A DNA stretch of 42,142 nt from Bacteriovoracaceae bacterium UBA4573 (GCA_002387735.1 DGKJ01000122.1:7801-49942), one strand, 5' to 3'; positions 17,698 to 25,073 are shown, counted from the stretch's first letter. Numbers and translations: made by a program. The notes: a model not told the origin generated them from the letters alone.

Positions 17698-18483
17698 GTG
17701 TATAAGACGGTTTCAAAGTGCGCGCTTTATTTGGGGGTGGCGGCCGCTAGTCTTGCTAGTACGTGTGGCGACAATCTAGTGTCTTCGACTTCCAAAATTA
17801 CCCGCATACCTTCGCTGAGGGTTGTACCCAATATTTTTTTTCAAGCCGACCCAGAGTTTGATTCCGATAAAAAAATTGAAGAGCTGAAATTAAACACATC
17901 CGAGCCTTTCTTGAGCGATACTTTTTTAATTTCAGGGCCCGCATATCGATTTCATGCCGGAATGGGCATTATAAACGATGGATCGGGCGATATAGAAAAT
18001 GTAGTGCTCGTCGTTTTTATTCGGGACCCTGCCGTTTTCGTGATTGGATCGATCGGCGGATCAATATTTTTAGGCAATACGTTTTTATTTAATCAGTCTC
18101 CTGCAATGATCGACAAGAACGAACCCGTTTTTGGAGGAGATTACCTAAATCCCGACCCCTACCCAGGTTACGTGGGTTATGTGGCACTTGGGCCGCTTCG
18201 TGCGGGCGACGGTTTAGTTTTCGACGTCAAAATGGGAGTTGGGCCAGGTACCTTAATGCATTTTGAGGCCGTCGGCTTTATTAATGAAAATACTTGGGCC
18301 GTGCCGGTCGGAGCTGTTCATTTGGAGGGAAACAACCCGGTGAGTGGCACGAGTGTCAGAATTGCCAGTCCCGAGCTAAACTCTAAGGTGGAGCGGTACT
18401 TTGAAATTCCGGCCGTTCAAGTTGGCGAACCGTCAAAGTCCGTGGTTGAGACGCTGCAAAAAACTAGGGCCGTATCTGAGTGA
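17698..18483 (+). CDS. Secreted beta-rich protein, unknown function
   Basis: About 261 residues from the GTG at 17698, chosen because a run AAGGGGGGG lies just upstream; a TTG at 17650 would extend it into unlikely sequence. An N-terminal hydrophobic segment (CALYLGVAAASLAST) is followed by a Cys (STCGDN) and may be a lipoprotein signal, although Thr before Cys is unusual. The mature part is rich in beta segments and Gly (AGMGIINDGSGDIENVVLVVFIRDP, GPLRAGDGLVFDVKMGVGPGTLM). Its stop is only 17 nt from the first tRNA-like attachment copy, so it marks the last chromosomal gene before the island. Confidence 0.65.
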   Translation: MYKTVSKCALYLGVAAASLASTCGDNLVSSTSKITRIPSLRVVPNIFFQADPEFDSDKKIEELKLNTSEPFLSDTFLISGPAYRFHAGMGIINDGSGDIENVVLVVFIRDPAVFVIGSIGGSIFLGNTFLFNQSPAMIDKNEPVFGGDYLNPDPYPGYVGYVALGPLRAGDGLVFDVKMGVGPGTLMHFEAVGFINENTWAVPVGAVHLEGNNPVSGTSVRIASPELNSKVERYFEIPAVQVGEPSKSVVETLQKTRAVSE

Positions 18484-18499
18484 AAATTCTCGTCTATAG

Positions 18500-18514
18500 G
18501 GCGGAGAGGGTGGG
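18500..18514 (-). other. att-like copy of the tRNA-Ser 3' end (left edge of island A)
   Basis: The 15 nt GGCGGAGAGGGTGGG are identical to the 3' acceptor/T-arm end of tRNA-Ser(UGA) at 25564-25578. It lies immediately beside a recombinase remnant, as expected for the outer attachment site of an island inserted at that tRNA. Fifteen bases alone is modest evidence; the remnant and the longer copies at 22244 and 25378 support it. Confidence 0.6.
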
Positions 18515-18602
18515 GAACATAAAATCCGTGAATATCAACGCCTGCTTTGCGAGCGTAGATCATCATGGTTTCGATATCCCTCCAGCCCCCCATCTTCGGC
18601 AT
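18500..18602 (-). pseudogene. Tyrosine recombinase C-terminal remnant
   Basis: About 34 codons read KMGGWRDIETMMIYARKAGV, the last active-site part of a tyrosine recombinase, including the Trp position and the catalytic Tyr in the MIYARKAG context. It aligns with KICGWKELKTMQHYVRLAG of the longer recombinase remnant at 22462-23001. Upstream codons in the same frame lose similarity and no start or HxxR box is visible, so only the tail survives. The frame runs into the att copy, showing the gene end was at the junction. Confidence 0.65.
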
Positions 18603-18883
18603 ACCCCTACCGATCGGCCAAACCGGAGAACAAATCGTGATTGGCGGATTCGCGGGCTCCGCTGTAATTCCAAGTTGTTAGGGTGCCACGGAACCACTAA
18701 ATTTGGCTTTGTTACAAATCTGAAGCTTTAAAAGGGTATCGAATTCGTGGAGATTTAGAACACGCCTCGCAATCGTCTGGCCTACCAGACAATCCATTAC
18801 GCAATTCCAGAATTCAATACGCACCATATACCAGCGCATACTGTGTACTCGCATTGGCACCGCGTTTGCTTTGTCCAATTGCA
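18603..18883. other. Non-coding stretch before the toxin gene
   Basis: About 280 bp with no supported gene. It probably contains the promoter of the toxin gene, but I see no convincing -35/-10 pair. A short hairpin (TCTGG/CCAGA near 18777-18790) is the only structure noticed. Confidence 0.4.
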
Positions 18884-21190
18884 ATGATACTTCTACAAAC
18901 GCTATTATACATATTGGTTAGTATTGTGTTTAATCGCGACGTACTCGCGGCAAACAATTTCGACGAAGCAAAAAACGCGGGCCATTTTGTAATAAGCACT
19001 AGAAGCGAAAATTGGTCAAATCGCTCTGAAATGCGAACACAATTCTGGTTGCCCGATAAAGTTGAAGCAATTAAAGCGATCGACGGGCTAATTCCTGGCA
19101 ATCAACTTCAAGCGGTGGCACTAAAACGTCTGAATGCTTCTTTAGCACAGCTCTGGGATAACGAACGCAGACTGACCACTGAAGCATTCAAACGGCTCAA
19201 TCGCAATCGTCTGCAAGCCTTAGCGCTGCGTTTACACAGCACCGAACTGAGTCTTGCACGAATAAATTCACAGTTTCAACAGATTCAATCCGAACTCAGT
19301 AAAATCGAAGCTGCAGAGCAGGCCACCTCTAGCGCGCACCAACAATGGCGCAAAACAGCAAATGGTTTTGAGTCGCTATACGCGGAAGTGCAGAATTTAC
19401 ACAGCAAAATTAAACAGCAGCTCGACGAACAAAATGAAAATAACAAAAAGTGTATCGAAAAATTTAAAGCAAACACCAAAGCCATTTCACGACTTGCAGA
19501 ACATGTTGATACGTCGATTGTGCTACCACCAAGCGTTGTGAGCGCGATTCAAAAGTCGCAAGAGTCAGCGGGAGATACATCGAAATTCTTAAATGAATCT
19601 ACCGACACAATGAATCAAGCGTATGATGAAATTAAAAAAATCGACGAAAAGGCAAAACAAGTTTCTGATGCTTTAGCAAAACTTGAAACCGATAAAATGC
19701 TCGTTATCATGATTGATAACGGACGTCTAAAAAGTGCCACCTACGAAAGCGAAAAAGACCAACAGCAATATGAGCAAATTAAGCGCAATATTGAAGTCTT
19801 AAGAAAACAACGTGAAGAACTTGTGCGCCTTAATATTGCCGCAAAGACTCCCACCGAAGCTGCTGCAAACATGCGTAAGATTGCGGACTTAGATTTTAAA
19901 ATTCAACAAGCGCAAGACTCTACTCTTGGACTTTCGATGCGCGTAAACAATTCGGTGGCTTCGATTCGCGATCTTCAAGGGTCTCTGACCGCTCGCCACT
20001 CTGAATTAAAAACCGCATACGAAAAATCAGCCCAGTCGATTCAACTTTTTAGTGCCGATTCGATTCGTTTAAAAACAAGTCTTGGCAATTTAAACGCCCG
20101 AGGTGACTCGAGCGCAAAAGCCATTGCTAATCTCTGCGAAAATCAAAACAAGATTGCAGAAGATCTAAAACTTTCCCAAGCCGAAGAAATTGCTGATTTC
20201 GAAGAGAAGCTGGAAAAAGCTATTAGCTCAGCTCCACAGGGGAAAGATGGTTTGCTTGCTGGTTTTGATACTCAGAAGTTCAAAACAAAGGCAACCACTG
20301 CAGAGGGTTCTGAAATACGTTATCTTTGGAACCGGCAGGCCGTTATTAAATCGTGGTCTAACGACTCGTTATTTAAATTCAACAAAACATTACTCACGGT
20401 TAGCGAAGATTTAATTTTAGCGTACGACTCAATTGCCGCGCAGGCGAAAATTGCAACTGAACAACAAATTCAAGCGCGCGCTACAATTCATTCCATGCAA
20501 AACTACGCTGCGGGAATATTTTCTTTTAGCTTAGGTTTTGTTCCAGGTGTGGGTACGGCTAAAGACATCGCCGAAATTGCTACAGGTGTTGATATTATCA
20601 CTGGATTTAAACTTTCAAACGACGAGCGGGCGCTTGTTGCGTTAGGCATGTTGCTTCCCGTTGCGGGAAGTGCAGCAAAAACTGCAGTAAAAGCGGTTGC
20701 CCCAGACCTTCTGACTGAGTTAGCAAAAAAGAGCGGTTCAATTTGGGATAAAGTAGTCACTCGCGCAGTCGAGCTAAATAAAACTGGAGTTTGGGTTAAA
20801 CGCAGCGCAGATGAGCTCAATGCCGAGTGGGCACAATTCGGCGCAGAGCCCGCGTGGATGGCCGGAAGCTATGTTTACGAGGTAGTATTAAAACAACCGG
20901 TTAGGTTGTGGCGGGTTACCGAACGCACGGAAGACGCCGCTGGAAAATGGTATATGAAACATCACCCCACTAATTTTTCAAAGTCCGAACTAGCAGATAG
21001 TTTGGCACTTCCTGGTGGCGTCGACGGAATAAAGAATATTGTAGAAATCGAAATTCCTGCGGGAACTCAGCTTTTAGGTGGTATTGCTGGACCAAATAAA
21101 TGGGGCAAAGGAGGCGGGAAGCAGTGGTATTTGAATTTTAATGGAGACATTCCTGAGGACTGGGTGAAGGGAGTATCAAAATGGGAATAA
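18884..21190 (+). CDS. Secreted coiled-coil polymorphic-toxin-like protein with PT-TG-type region and variable C-terminal toxin tip
   Basis: 768 residues from the ATG at 18884 (a TTG at 18854 is less likely). Signal peptide MILLQTLLYILVSIVFNRDVLA; residues about 60-520 are long coiled coils; a hydrophobic Gly-rich region follows (about 545-610: FSLGFVPGVGTAKDIAEIATGVDIITGF), resembling the pre-toxin PT-TG region of polymorphic toxins. The last about 110 residues (VRLWRVTERTEDAAGKW, LADSLALP, VEIEIPAGTQLLGGIAGPN, WGKGGGKQW) look like an enzymatic tip of ADP-ribosyltransferase/NAD-cleaving style, inferred from the R-start, LALP and EIPAGT...GGGKQ pattern. Its end overlaps the next gene by 10 nt. 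Base use is visibly AT-richer than the core genes. Sec export into the periplasm or surface is implied; no T6SS or two-partner gene is in view. Confidence 0.72.
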   Translation: MILLQTLLYILVSIVFNRDVLAANNFDEAKNAGHFVISTRSENWSNRSEMRTQFWLPDKVEAIKAIDGLIPGNQLQAVALKRLNASLAQLWDNERRLTTEAFKRLNRNRLQALALRLHSTELSLARINSQFQQIQSELSKIEAAEQATSSAHQQWRKTANGFESLYAEVQNLHSKIKQQLDEQNENNKKCIEKFKANTKAISRLAEHVDTSIVLPPSVVSAIQKSQESAGDTSKFLNESTDTMNQAYDEIKKIDEKAKQVSDALAKLETDKMLVIMIDNGRLKSATYESEKDQQQYEQIKRNIEVLRKQREELVRLNIAAKTPTEAAANMRKIADLDFKIQQAQDSTLGLSMRVNNSVASIRDLQGSLTARHSELKTAYEKSAQSIQLFSADSIRLKTSLGNLNARGDSSAKAIANLCENQNKIAEDLKLSQAEEIADFEEKLEKAISSAPQGKDGLLAGFDTQKFKTKATTAEGSEIRYLWNRQAVIKSWSNDSLFKFNKTLLTVSEDLILAYDSIAAQAKIATEQQIQARATIHSMQNYAAGIFSFSLGFVPGVGTAKDIAEIATGVDIITGFKLSNDERALVALGMLLPVAGSAAKTAVKAVAPDLLTELAKKSGSIWDKVVTRAVELNKTGVWVKRSADELNAEWAQFGAEPAWMAGSYVYEVVLKQPVRLWRVTERTEDAAGKWYMKHHPTNFSKSELADSLALPGGVDGIKNIVEIEIPAGTQLLGGIAGPNKWGKGGGKQWYLNFNGDIPEDWVKGVSKWE

Positions 21191-21567
21191 ATATATTTTA
21201 CGCAAAAGAAAATAGGGTTCTTAAAAAAAATCCCGATACTGAAACCGAAATTGAATTAATAGTTTTCAACGATCGAATCAAGCAGGTTCTTCCAACAGAT
21301 CACGGTTTGATAGTAATTCTCGGTGGCAAAGGAAGTACAAAACCTGGAAATATCTTTTTAATAAATGCATCGAGTGGAACAATAGTTTGGCAATCTGAAC
21401 CATGCCCCGGACTAAGCATTGACGGTAAAGATAAAAAAGAAATTTATGCCAGCGCCCGGGTAGAAGATGGAAAGTTAATTGCTCGTGCTTACGACGGCCT
21501 CGAACACGAAGTCGACTGGCAAACAGGAAAACATCTAAAAGTAACGGGTTTGCGGCGTTTTGGATAA
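21181..21567 (+). CDS. Putative immunity protein to the adjacent toxin (copy 1)
   Basis: 128 residues, cytoplasmic or at least without signal peptide. Its ATG lies inside the toxin stop region (10-nt overlap ATGGGAATAA), which suggests coupled translation so that protection accompanies toxin. The fold looks beta-rich with WD/PQQ-like strand patterns (GLIVILGGKGSTKPGNIFLINASSGTIVW, YDGLEHEVDWQTGKHL). It is clearly paralogous to the gene at 21817. The immunity role is inferred from overlap with the toxin, from small size, and from duplication together with a toxin tail; I do not know a named family. Confidence 0.65.
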   Translation: MGINIFYAKENRVLKKNPDTETEIELIVFNDRIKQVLPTDHGLIVILGGKGSTKPGNIFLINASSGTIVWQSEPCPGLSIDGKDKKEIYASARVEDGKLIARAYDGLEHEVDWQTGKHLKVTGLRRFG

Positions 21568-21583
21568 AGAGTTTAATATCTGA

Positions 21584-21826
21584 AACACTCATCCAACTAA
21601 TTTCACAAAGGATGAGCTGGTCGATAGTCTAGCTTTACCGAATGGCATCGCAGGAACAAAATATATCGCTGAAGTTGAAATTCCGGCTAGTACGCGCCTG
21701 TTTGGAGGAATCGCTGGTCCGAATAAGTGGGGCAAGGGCGGTGGAAAACAGTGGCAGGTTCAATTGGACGGAGAAGGAGATTTACCTGTTGAGTGGATTA
21801 AAAAGGAACGGATAGAATGGGAATAA
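21584..21826 (+). pseudogene. Orphan toxin C-terminal tail (duplicated cassette)
   Basis: Hand translation from 21590 gives a 78-residue frame beginning HPTNFTKDELVDSLALP and ending ERIEWE. It aligns to the last 75 residues of the upstream toxin, with 42 identities in the first 55 positions by my count and a 3-residue insertion later. A TGA stands directly before it (21581-21583), and there is no start codon or ribosome site, so it is not expressed alone. It ends in the same 10-nt overlap with the following immunity gene. Such silent tips are known in CDI and Rhs loci as cassettes for tip exchange. Confidence 0.8.
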
Positions 21827-22191
21827 TTCAATTTTACGGATCTGATAATAAAGTTCTTAAAAAAACTGACGAGTCAATCGTTGAACTAATTATTCTTTCC
21901 GATCGAGTTTCCCAAGTTTTAGAAACCGATCGTGGCTTAATTGTAATTTTGGGCGGACTGGGCCGAACTAAACCTGGGAATATGTATTTGATCGACGTTG
22001 GTTCCGGATCGATTATATGGCAAGCCGAAGCCGCCCCGGGAATAAGTTACGATCAAAAAGAGCGAAAATGTGTATACGGTAAAGCCCGAGTAGAAGAAGA
22101 CAAGCTAGTTGTTTGGGCAGAGGACGGCCTCGAACACGAAGTCGATTGGCACACTGGAAAGCATTTAAAAGTTTTGAGATTGGTTAAATAA
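21817..22191 (+). CDS. Putative immunity protein paralogue (copy 2)
   Basis: 124 residues, close paralogue of the 21181 gene: shared MGI..FY, VLKK, GLIVILGG, TKPGN, DGLEHEVDW and TGKHLKV. Differences concentrate in the first 30 residues and the middle (CPGLSIDGKDKKEIYAS versus APGISYDQKERKCVYGK), which fits divergence for a different toxin variant. It starts ATGGGAATAA inside the end of the orphan toxin tail. It could protect against siblings that display the variant tip. Function inferred from context only. Confidence 0.65.
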   Translation: MGIIQFYGSDNKVLKKTDESIVELIILSDRVSQVLETDRGLIVILGGLGRTKPGNMYLIDVGSGSIIWQAEAAPGISYDQKERKCVYGKARVEEDKLVVWAEDGLEHEVDWHTGKHLKVLRLVK

Positions 22192-22242
22192 AACAGCAAC
22201 TGGCGCTACAATGTTAAGGGATCAGGACATTGATGGGACCGG

Positions 22243-22436
22243 ATGGCGGAGAGGGTGAGATTCGCCTATCTGTCTTCGCGCTGTTCGCGCTTAAGCAGAC
22301 AGGCCCGCCTCACTCGCTGCCCACTGGCGTGGGCACCCACTCGCTCCGGCGCTTCTCATCCCACCCAAAGGTGAAAAATTACTTCGTAATTTTTATATTA
22401 GATACCGCCCTACCGCCTGGCGGCGGATATGGCGGA
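22243..22436. repeat. Structured 194-bp repeat, copy 1 (right edge of island A)
   Basis: Nearly identical to 25377-25569, with about eight differences by my count. It begins with a copy of the tRNA-Ser 3' end (22244-22264, one mismatch) and ends TATGGCGGA, where the next attachment copy appears to have lost 10 bp (GGCGGATTCG). It contains the same nested inverted repeats as copy 2. The outer left arm here has one mismatch (GGGTGAGAT). Confidence 0.85.
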
Positions 22437-22461
22437 TTCGGCGTTTGGCGCTGATTCCGTA

Positions 22462-23001
22462 TTAAACTTGAGTGGTTGCAAAATCGTGTGCCTGGGATGT
22501 GTCCAATTCTAGTGATGCCCCGTGATTTTGGAGCGGGTTCGATCTTTCTTTCGAGCGATCGAAAATCTCCAAAGCCTCGGTTGCGCCACAGACCTTAATG
22601 CCAGCAAGTCTTACGTAATGTTGCATCGTTTTGAGTTCCTTCCACCCACAAATCTTCATCACCTTGGCCGCCTCGACACCCTGCCGTAGCATCTGGGTAG
22701 CAAAGCAAGCTCTGAGCGTATGGAATTTGATGGATGGAAGACCATGAATATAACAAAAGGTCCGAAGCACTTTCGCTTGAAGGCCTCTTTCCCATTGCCA
22801 CGCTCTTTCGAAGACATGCTGCTCCTGGCCGGTGGCTTTATACTGGGTGCGCAGAATCTCTATGAGCTTGTTACTCATGGGAACCTGACGCCAAGTTCCA
22901 GCCTTCGTCGATTTCGTCTCTCGCATCCGGCAGTTGTAGGATTTCGTGACCGAGAGAATTTTGCTCTCCCAATCCACGTCCTTCCACCAGCGGTTAACCA
23001 C
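22462..23001 (-). pseudogene. Tyrosine recombinase/integrase, N-terminally truncated
   Basis: About 180 residues of the catalytic domain. Seen: WKDVDWESKILSV, beta-hairpin Lys region TKSTKAGTWRQVPMS, FHTLRACFATQML (HxxR box), KICGWKELKTMQHYVRLAG with the Trp position and nucleophile Tyr. The arm-binding N-terminus and the first catalytic Arg (normally about 10 residues before WxDVDW) are missing; an in-frame TGA lies six codons before the apparent start. Most likely a decayed integrase of island B. Its stop is 26 bp from the repeat edge at 22436. Confidence 0.8.
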
Positions 23002-23143
23002 GTCAAATTTTCAAAGAACAATGCAGTCATCTTTACCGGAGAATCTCCTGGAATCGCAATGGGGATGCTTTTGGAAGTCTCATCCATTGTGAATCCCTTA
23101 TTTTGTTGATTAAAATGCTCTTATTTTCAGGTGGATGCGCAGC

Positions 23144-23173
23144 TTGACTTATACATATAAAGTCATATATAAT
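23144..23173 (+). promoter_or_regulatory. Promoter with operator-like inverted repeat, leaderless type
   Basis: A TTGACT -35 (23144-23149) and a perfect TATAAT -10 (23168-23173) are 18 nt apart. The start ATG at 23180 lies 6 nt after the -10, where transcription should begin, so the mRNA would have almost no leader. An inverted repeat TGACTT/AAGTCA (23145-23150 and 23160-23165) overlaps the -35 and spacer, a likely operator for the antitoxin. Confidence 0.7.
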
Positions 23174-23179
23174 ATGACC

Positions 23180-23437
23180 ATGGGCGAAATGTTTCGCTTC
23201 GGCGGCATCATCATCCGAGTTTGGTCCAACGATCACGACCCACCCCATGTCGAAGCGTTCTGGCCAAGTATGAAAAGACCAGAGGCTCACGCCAAGTTTG
23301 CGCTTGATACGCTAGAATGCATCGCTTGCGATGGGTTTTCGGCGAGAGACGTTCGACAAATCCAAGAGGAGCTTCGTAAACGTCACGAAAAACTTTGGGA
23401 AGGATGGAGGCAAATCCATGGCCAAGAAGAAGATTAA
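23180..23437 (+). CDS. DUF4160-family protein (toxin-antitoxin-type module)
   Basis: 85 residues beginning MGEMFRFGGIIIRVWSNDHDPPHVEAF. This matches the DUF4160 pattern (RF.G..I...SNDH.PPH) and the C-terminal GFSARDVRQIQEELRKRHEKLWEGW. DUF4160 proteins are commonly paired with small DNA-binding partners and are suspected toxins, although the activity is not established as far as I know. ATGs at 23174 and 23189 are alternatives; 23180 gives the family N-terminus. It overlaps the next gene by 20 nt. Confidence 0.82.
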   Translation: MGEMFRFGGIIIRVWSNDHDPPHVEAFWPSMKRPEAHAKFALDTLECIACDGFSARDVRQIQEELRKRHEKLWEGWRQIHGQEED

Positions 23438-23666
23438 TTACGGAAAAAAAGACCTTTTAGGTCCAGATGAATTTGATCCTAAAACCGCCAAAGAGCGAAT
23501 CACCATTTGGCTCGATGAAGAGATCCTAGACATCTTCCGCGAGCGCGCAAAGGCCGAAGGCACGAAGTATCAATCGCTAGTGAACCAAGCTCTACGTGAA
23601 GCCGCACGCAAACCATCGCTTGTGGAACGCATCGAACGGTTAGAGAAAAAGCTTAGCAACGGATAA
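23418..23666 (+). CDS. Small ribbon-helix-helix-type antitoxin candidate
   Basis: 82 residues from the ATG at 23418 (AGGATGGAGG lies upstream). The middle, KERITIWLDEEILDIFRERAKAEGTKYQSLVNQALREAA, has the strand-helix-helix pattern of CopG/BrnA-like antitoxins (R.TI.LDEE...F...A...G..YQ.L.N..LR). A C-terminal helix (PSLVERIERLEKKLSNG) may bind the partner. It overlaps the DUF4160 gene by 20 nt and probably represses the shared promoter via the inverted repeat at 23145-23165. Confidence 0.8.
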   Translation: MAKKKINYGKKDLLGPDEFDPKTAKERITIWLDEEILDIFRERAKAEGTKYQSLVNQALREAARKPSLVERIERLEKKLSNG

Positions 23667-23776
23667 ACCTCGGTAAAAATAGATCCGGCTGTGCATGATT
23701 CCATTTTCTTGCTCGGAACTCTGGGACTGATTTTACCGTTTGTATTTTTTTCTTCTGATCCCTGTATTTCTTTATT

Positions 23777-24061
23777 CTACTTCGATTCTATTTCCTGCCT
23801 TTGACTTTCGGGAGCGGAGGCAAGTCTTTGTCTTGATTCAGAATCGGAAGCAGCAGTCCCGCTCACCTCAAGTACGGCTTTCCTGCTCACCTCCTGGGCA
23901 GTTCGCGGGCCACCTCGCGATGATTCGGTGAGTATGGATTTTAAGTCCACCCAATCGCGAAGTAATCCTGGCGGTTGATCCGGCGTGAACACCCACGCGG
24001 TCGCTGGATCGCCCAGAACTTCATTGAGAATGGCTTGACTATTGAGTGCTAAGGCGCAGAC
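23777..24061 (-). other. Open frame of unclear status downstream of the DUF6973-like gene
   Basis: The 400-bp gap 23667-24064 has no clear gene. On the minus strand, however, the same frame continues past the TGA of the 24065 gene for about 95 codons (VCALALNSQAILNEVLGDPATAWV, FTPDQPPGLLRDWVDLKSILTE) before stopping near 23777. There is no good start close to the TGA (the first GTG/ATG-type starts are further in). It may be a remnant of a longer protein with the upstream gene as its first part, or chance. No family recognised. Confidence 0.3.
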
Positions 24062-24064
24062 CTT

Positions 24065-24724
24065 TCAAGAATGGTTATTCGATCTTCGGTCATCTGGATT
24101 TGAAACAGGCGTTGGCGTACCGCGAATATTTTTCACGGTATATCCTGGATAAGCGCCTTCTTCGATTTTTGCGATAAACTCTTCGCGGCTAAATTCTATC
24201 TGCTTAGATGTATCATAGAAGCGTTCATTGCGTCCGGATTTACTTTTACCGATAGCTACCACGGGCTTTGAGCTTTTTCCGGGATCACCTTTAGCTCCTC
24301 TGTATTTTCGAGTGTCATCGGGATCGGTGATGAGTTCTCCTTTTTTCAAAGCCTCATGGATTTTCCTTAGAAGCACTTTGCGGCTGTTGGTTTTCTTTCC
24401 ATATTTGCGTCCGATGGAGTTGTTCCACAAATCCATGTTTTCCGACCCGGGATTTTGCGAATTCGAGTAAAGACTCGTTGGATCAAGCTCGTTGAGTCGT
24501 CCGAAAACATCCGCCGTATTTTCTCCAAAGACTTGTGTAAACACTCCGCTGACATATGCGTGTCGAAAGGCATCGACATCGTTGTCTTCAAGGCCCCTAG
24601 CAGTCGGATTCACTTTTCCGGTTGGTAGCTTCGGCAAAAGTCGAATTTTTTGATCGAAGTACTCGTAAGCTTCTTCCAATGCCTTGTCTCTGACTTCCCT
24701 GGCTTGCCATAACGACTTCTTCAT
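24065..24724 (-). CDS. DUF6973-like protein
   Basis: 219 residues, no signal peptide. Residues about 45-110 (DNDVDAFRHAYVSGVFTQVFGENTADVFGRLNELDP ... ENMDLWNNSIGRKYG) match, from memory, the DUF6973 pattern (DN..DAFRHA...A..T...G...A ... MDL.NN..GR), often found in small effector-like or secreted proteins; a catalytic role is not established. The C-terminal 100 residues are basic and polar. Its ATG overlaps the stop of the upstream membrane-protein gene (ATGA), so the two are translated together. It is cargo of island B. Confidence 0.65.
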   Translation of the reverse strand: MKKSLWQAREVRDKALEEAYEYFDQKIRLLPKLPTGKVNPTARGLEDNDVDAFRHAYVSGVFTQVFGENTADVFGRLNELDPTSLYSNSQNPGSENMDLWNNSIGRKYGKKTNSRKVLLRKIHEALKKGELITDPDDTRKYRGAKGDPGKSSKPVVAIGKSKSGRNERFYDTSKQIEFSREEFIAKIEEGAYPGYTVKNIRGTPTPVSNPDDRRSNNHS

Positions 24725-25038
24725 GTGTTTTTCGCGGTTATTAAATTTACGATTAAGTAGAGATGAATTGCCGCGACGCCACTGGCAATGATCAAGTTAT
24801 AGAAACACATGGCTATGATAGTCGCGATGCCAGTCAAAAGAATTGCAAGCGCAAGCGGCCAACGCCATTTCGTGGCCACCTTGAAAGTACTTATCCAAAG
24901 AGGAAAGTCCCACGCTAGCGCGGCAGCGAACCCGATCGGCAACTTGACATAGTAAGGTTTGGGTTCACCGACTTCAGCGATAAGGTTTGCGCTTAGAAAA
25001 CTTACGATGAGAACCAGCGCTCTTGAGAGCCACTTCAT
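24721..25038 (-). CDS. Small membrane protein coupled to the DUF6973-like protein
   Basis: 105 residues with an N-terminal hydrophobic segment (ALVLIVSFLSANLIA) and about two to three further membrane segments (LPIGFAAALAWDFPLWI, LALAILLTGIATIIAMCFYNLIIASGVAAIHLYLIVNLI). Its stop overlaps the start of the DUF6973-like gene. A small integral membrane protein paired with an effector-like protein may be an immunity protein, but this is only inference. It is probably translated from a leaderless message (promoter at 25047-25073). Confidence 0.6.
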   Translation of the reverse strand: MKWLSRALVLIVSFLSANLIAEVGEPKPYYVKLPIGFAAALAWDFPLWISTFKVATKWRWPLALAILLTGIATIIAMCFYNLIIASGVAAIHLYLIVNLITAKNT

Positions 25039-25046
25039 TGTTTAAA

Positions 25047-25073
25047 AGTATATTCGGGTTAGCGCTGGGTCAA
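25047..25073 (-). promoter_or_regulatory. Possible leaderless promoter for the membrane/DUF6973 pair
   Basis: On the minus strand TTGACC (25073-25068) and TATACT (25052-25047) are separated by 15 nt, shorter than ideal. The ATG at 25038 lies 8 nt after the -10, leaving no room for a ribosome site. It resembles the layout at 23144-23180. Confidence 0.4.

Noticed and set aside
18854..18883. TTG start extending the toxin by ten residues
   Set aside because: Adds a second hydrophobic and basic stretch before the signal peptide and has no ribosome site; the ATG gives a normal signal.
22230..22454. Similar open frames in both copies of the 193-bp repeat (also 25358-25726) as a gene pair
   Set aside because: They are similar because the DNA is duplicated; the frame runs through stem-loops and into the tRNA-Ser gene.
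22875..23087. Minus-strand 70-residue frame as the missing N-terminus of the recombinase
   Set aside because: Different frame and no recombinase motif (no ALxxGxR-like segment); a single frameshift would not restore the first catalytic Arg.
23135..23179. Earlier ATG (23135) as start of the DUF4160 gene
   Set aside because: The added codons lie on the promoter and operator; the DUF4160 family begins at the MGEMFRF position.
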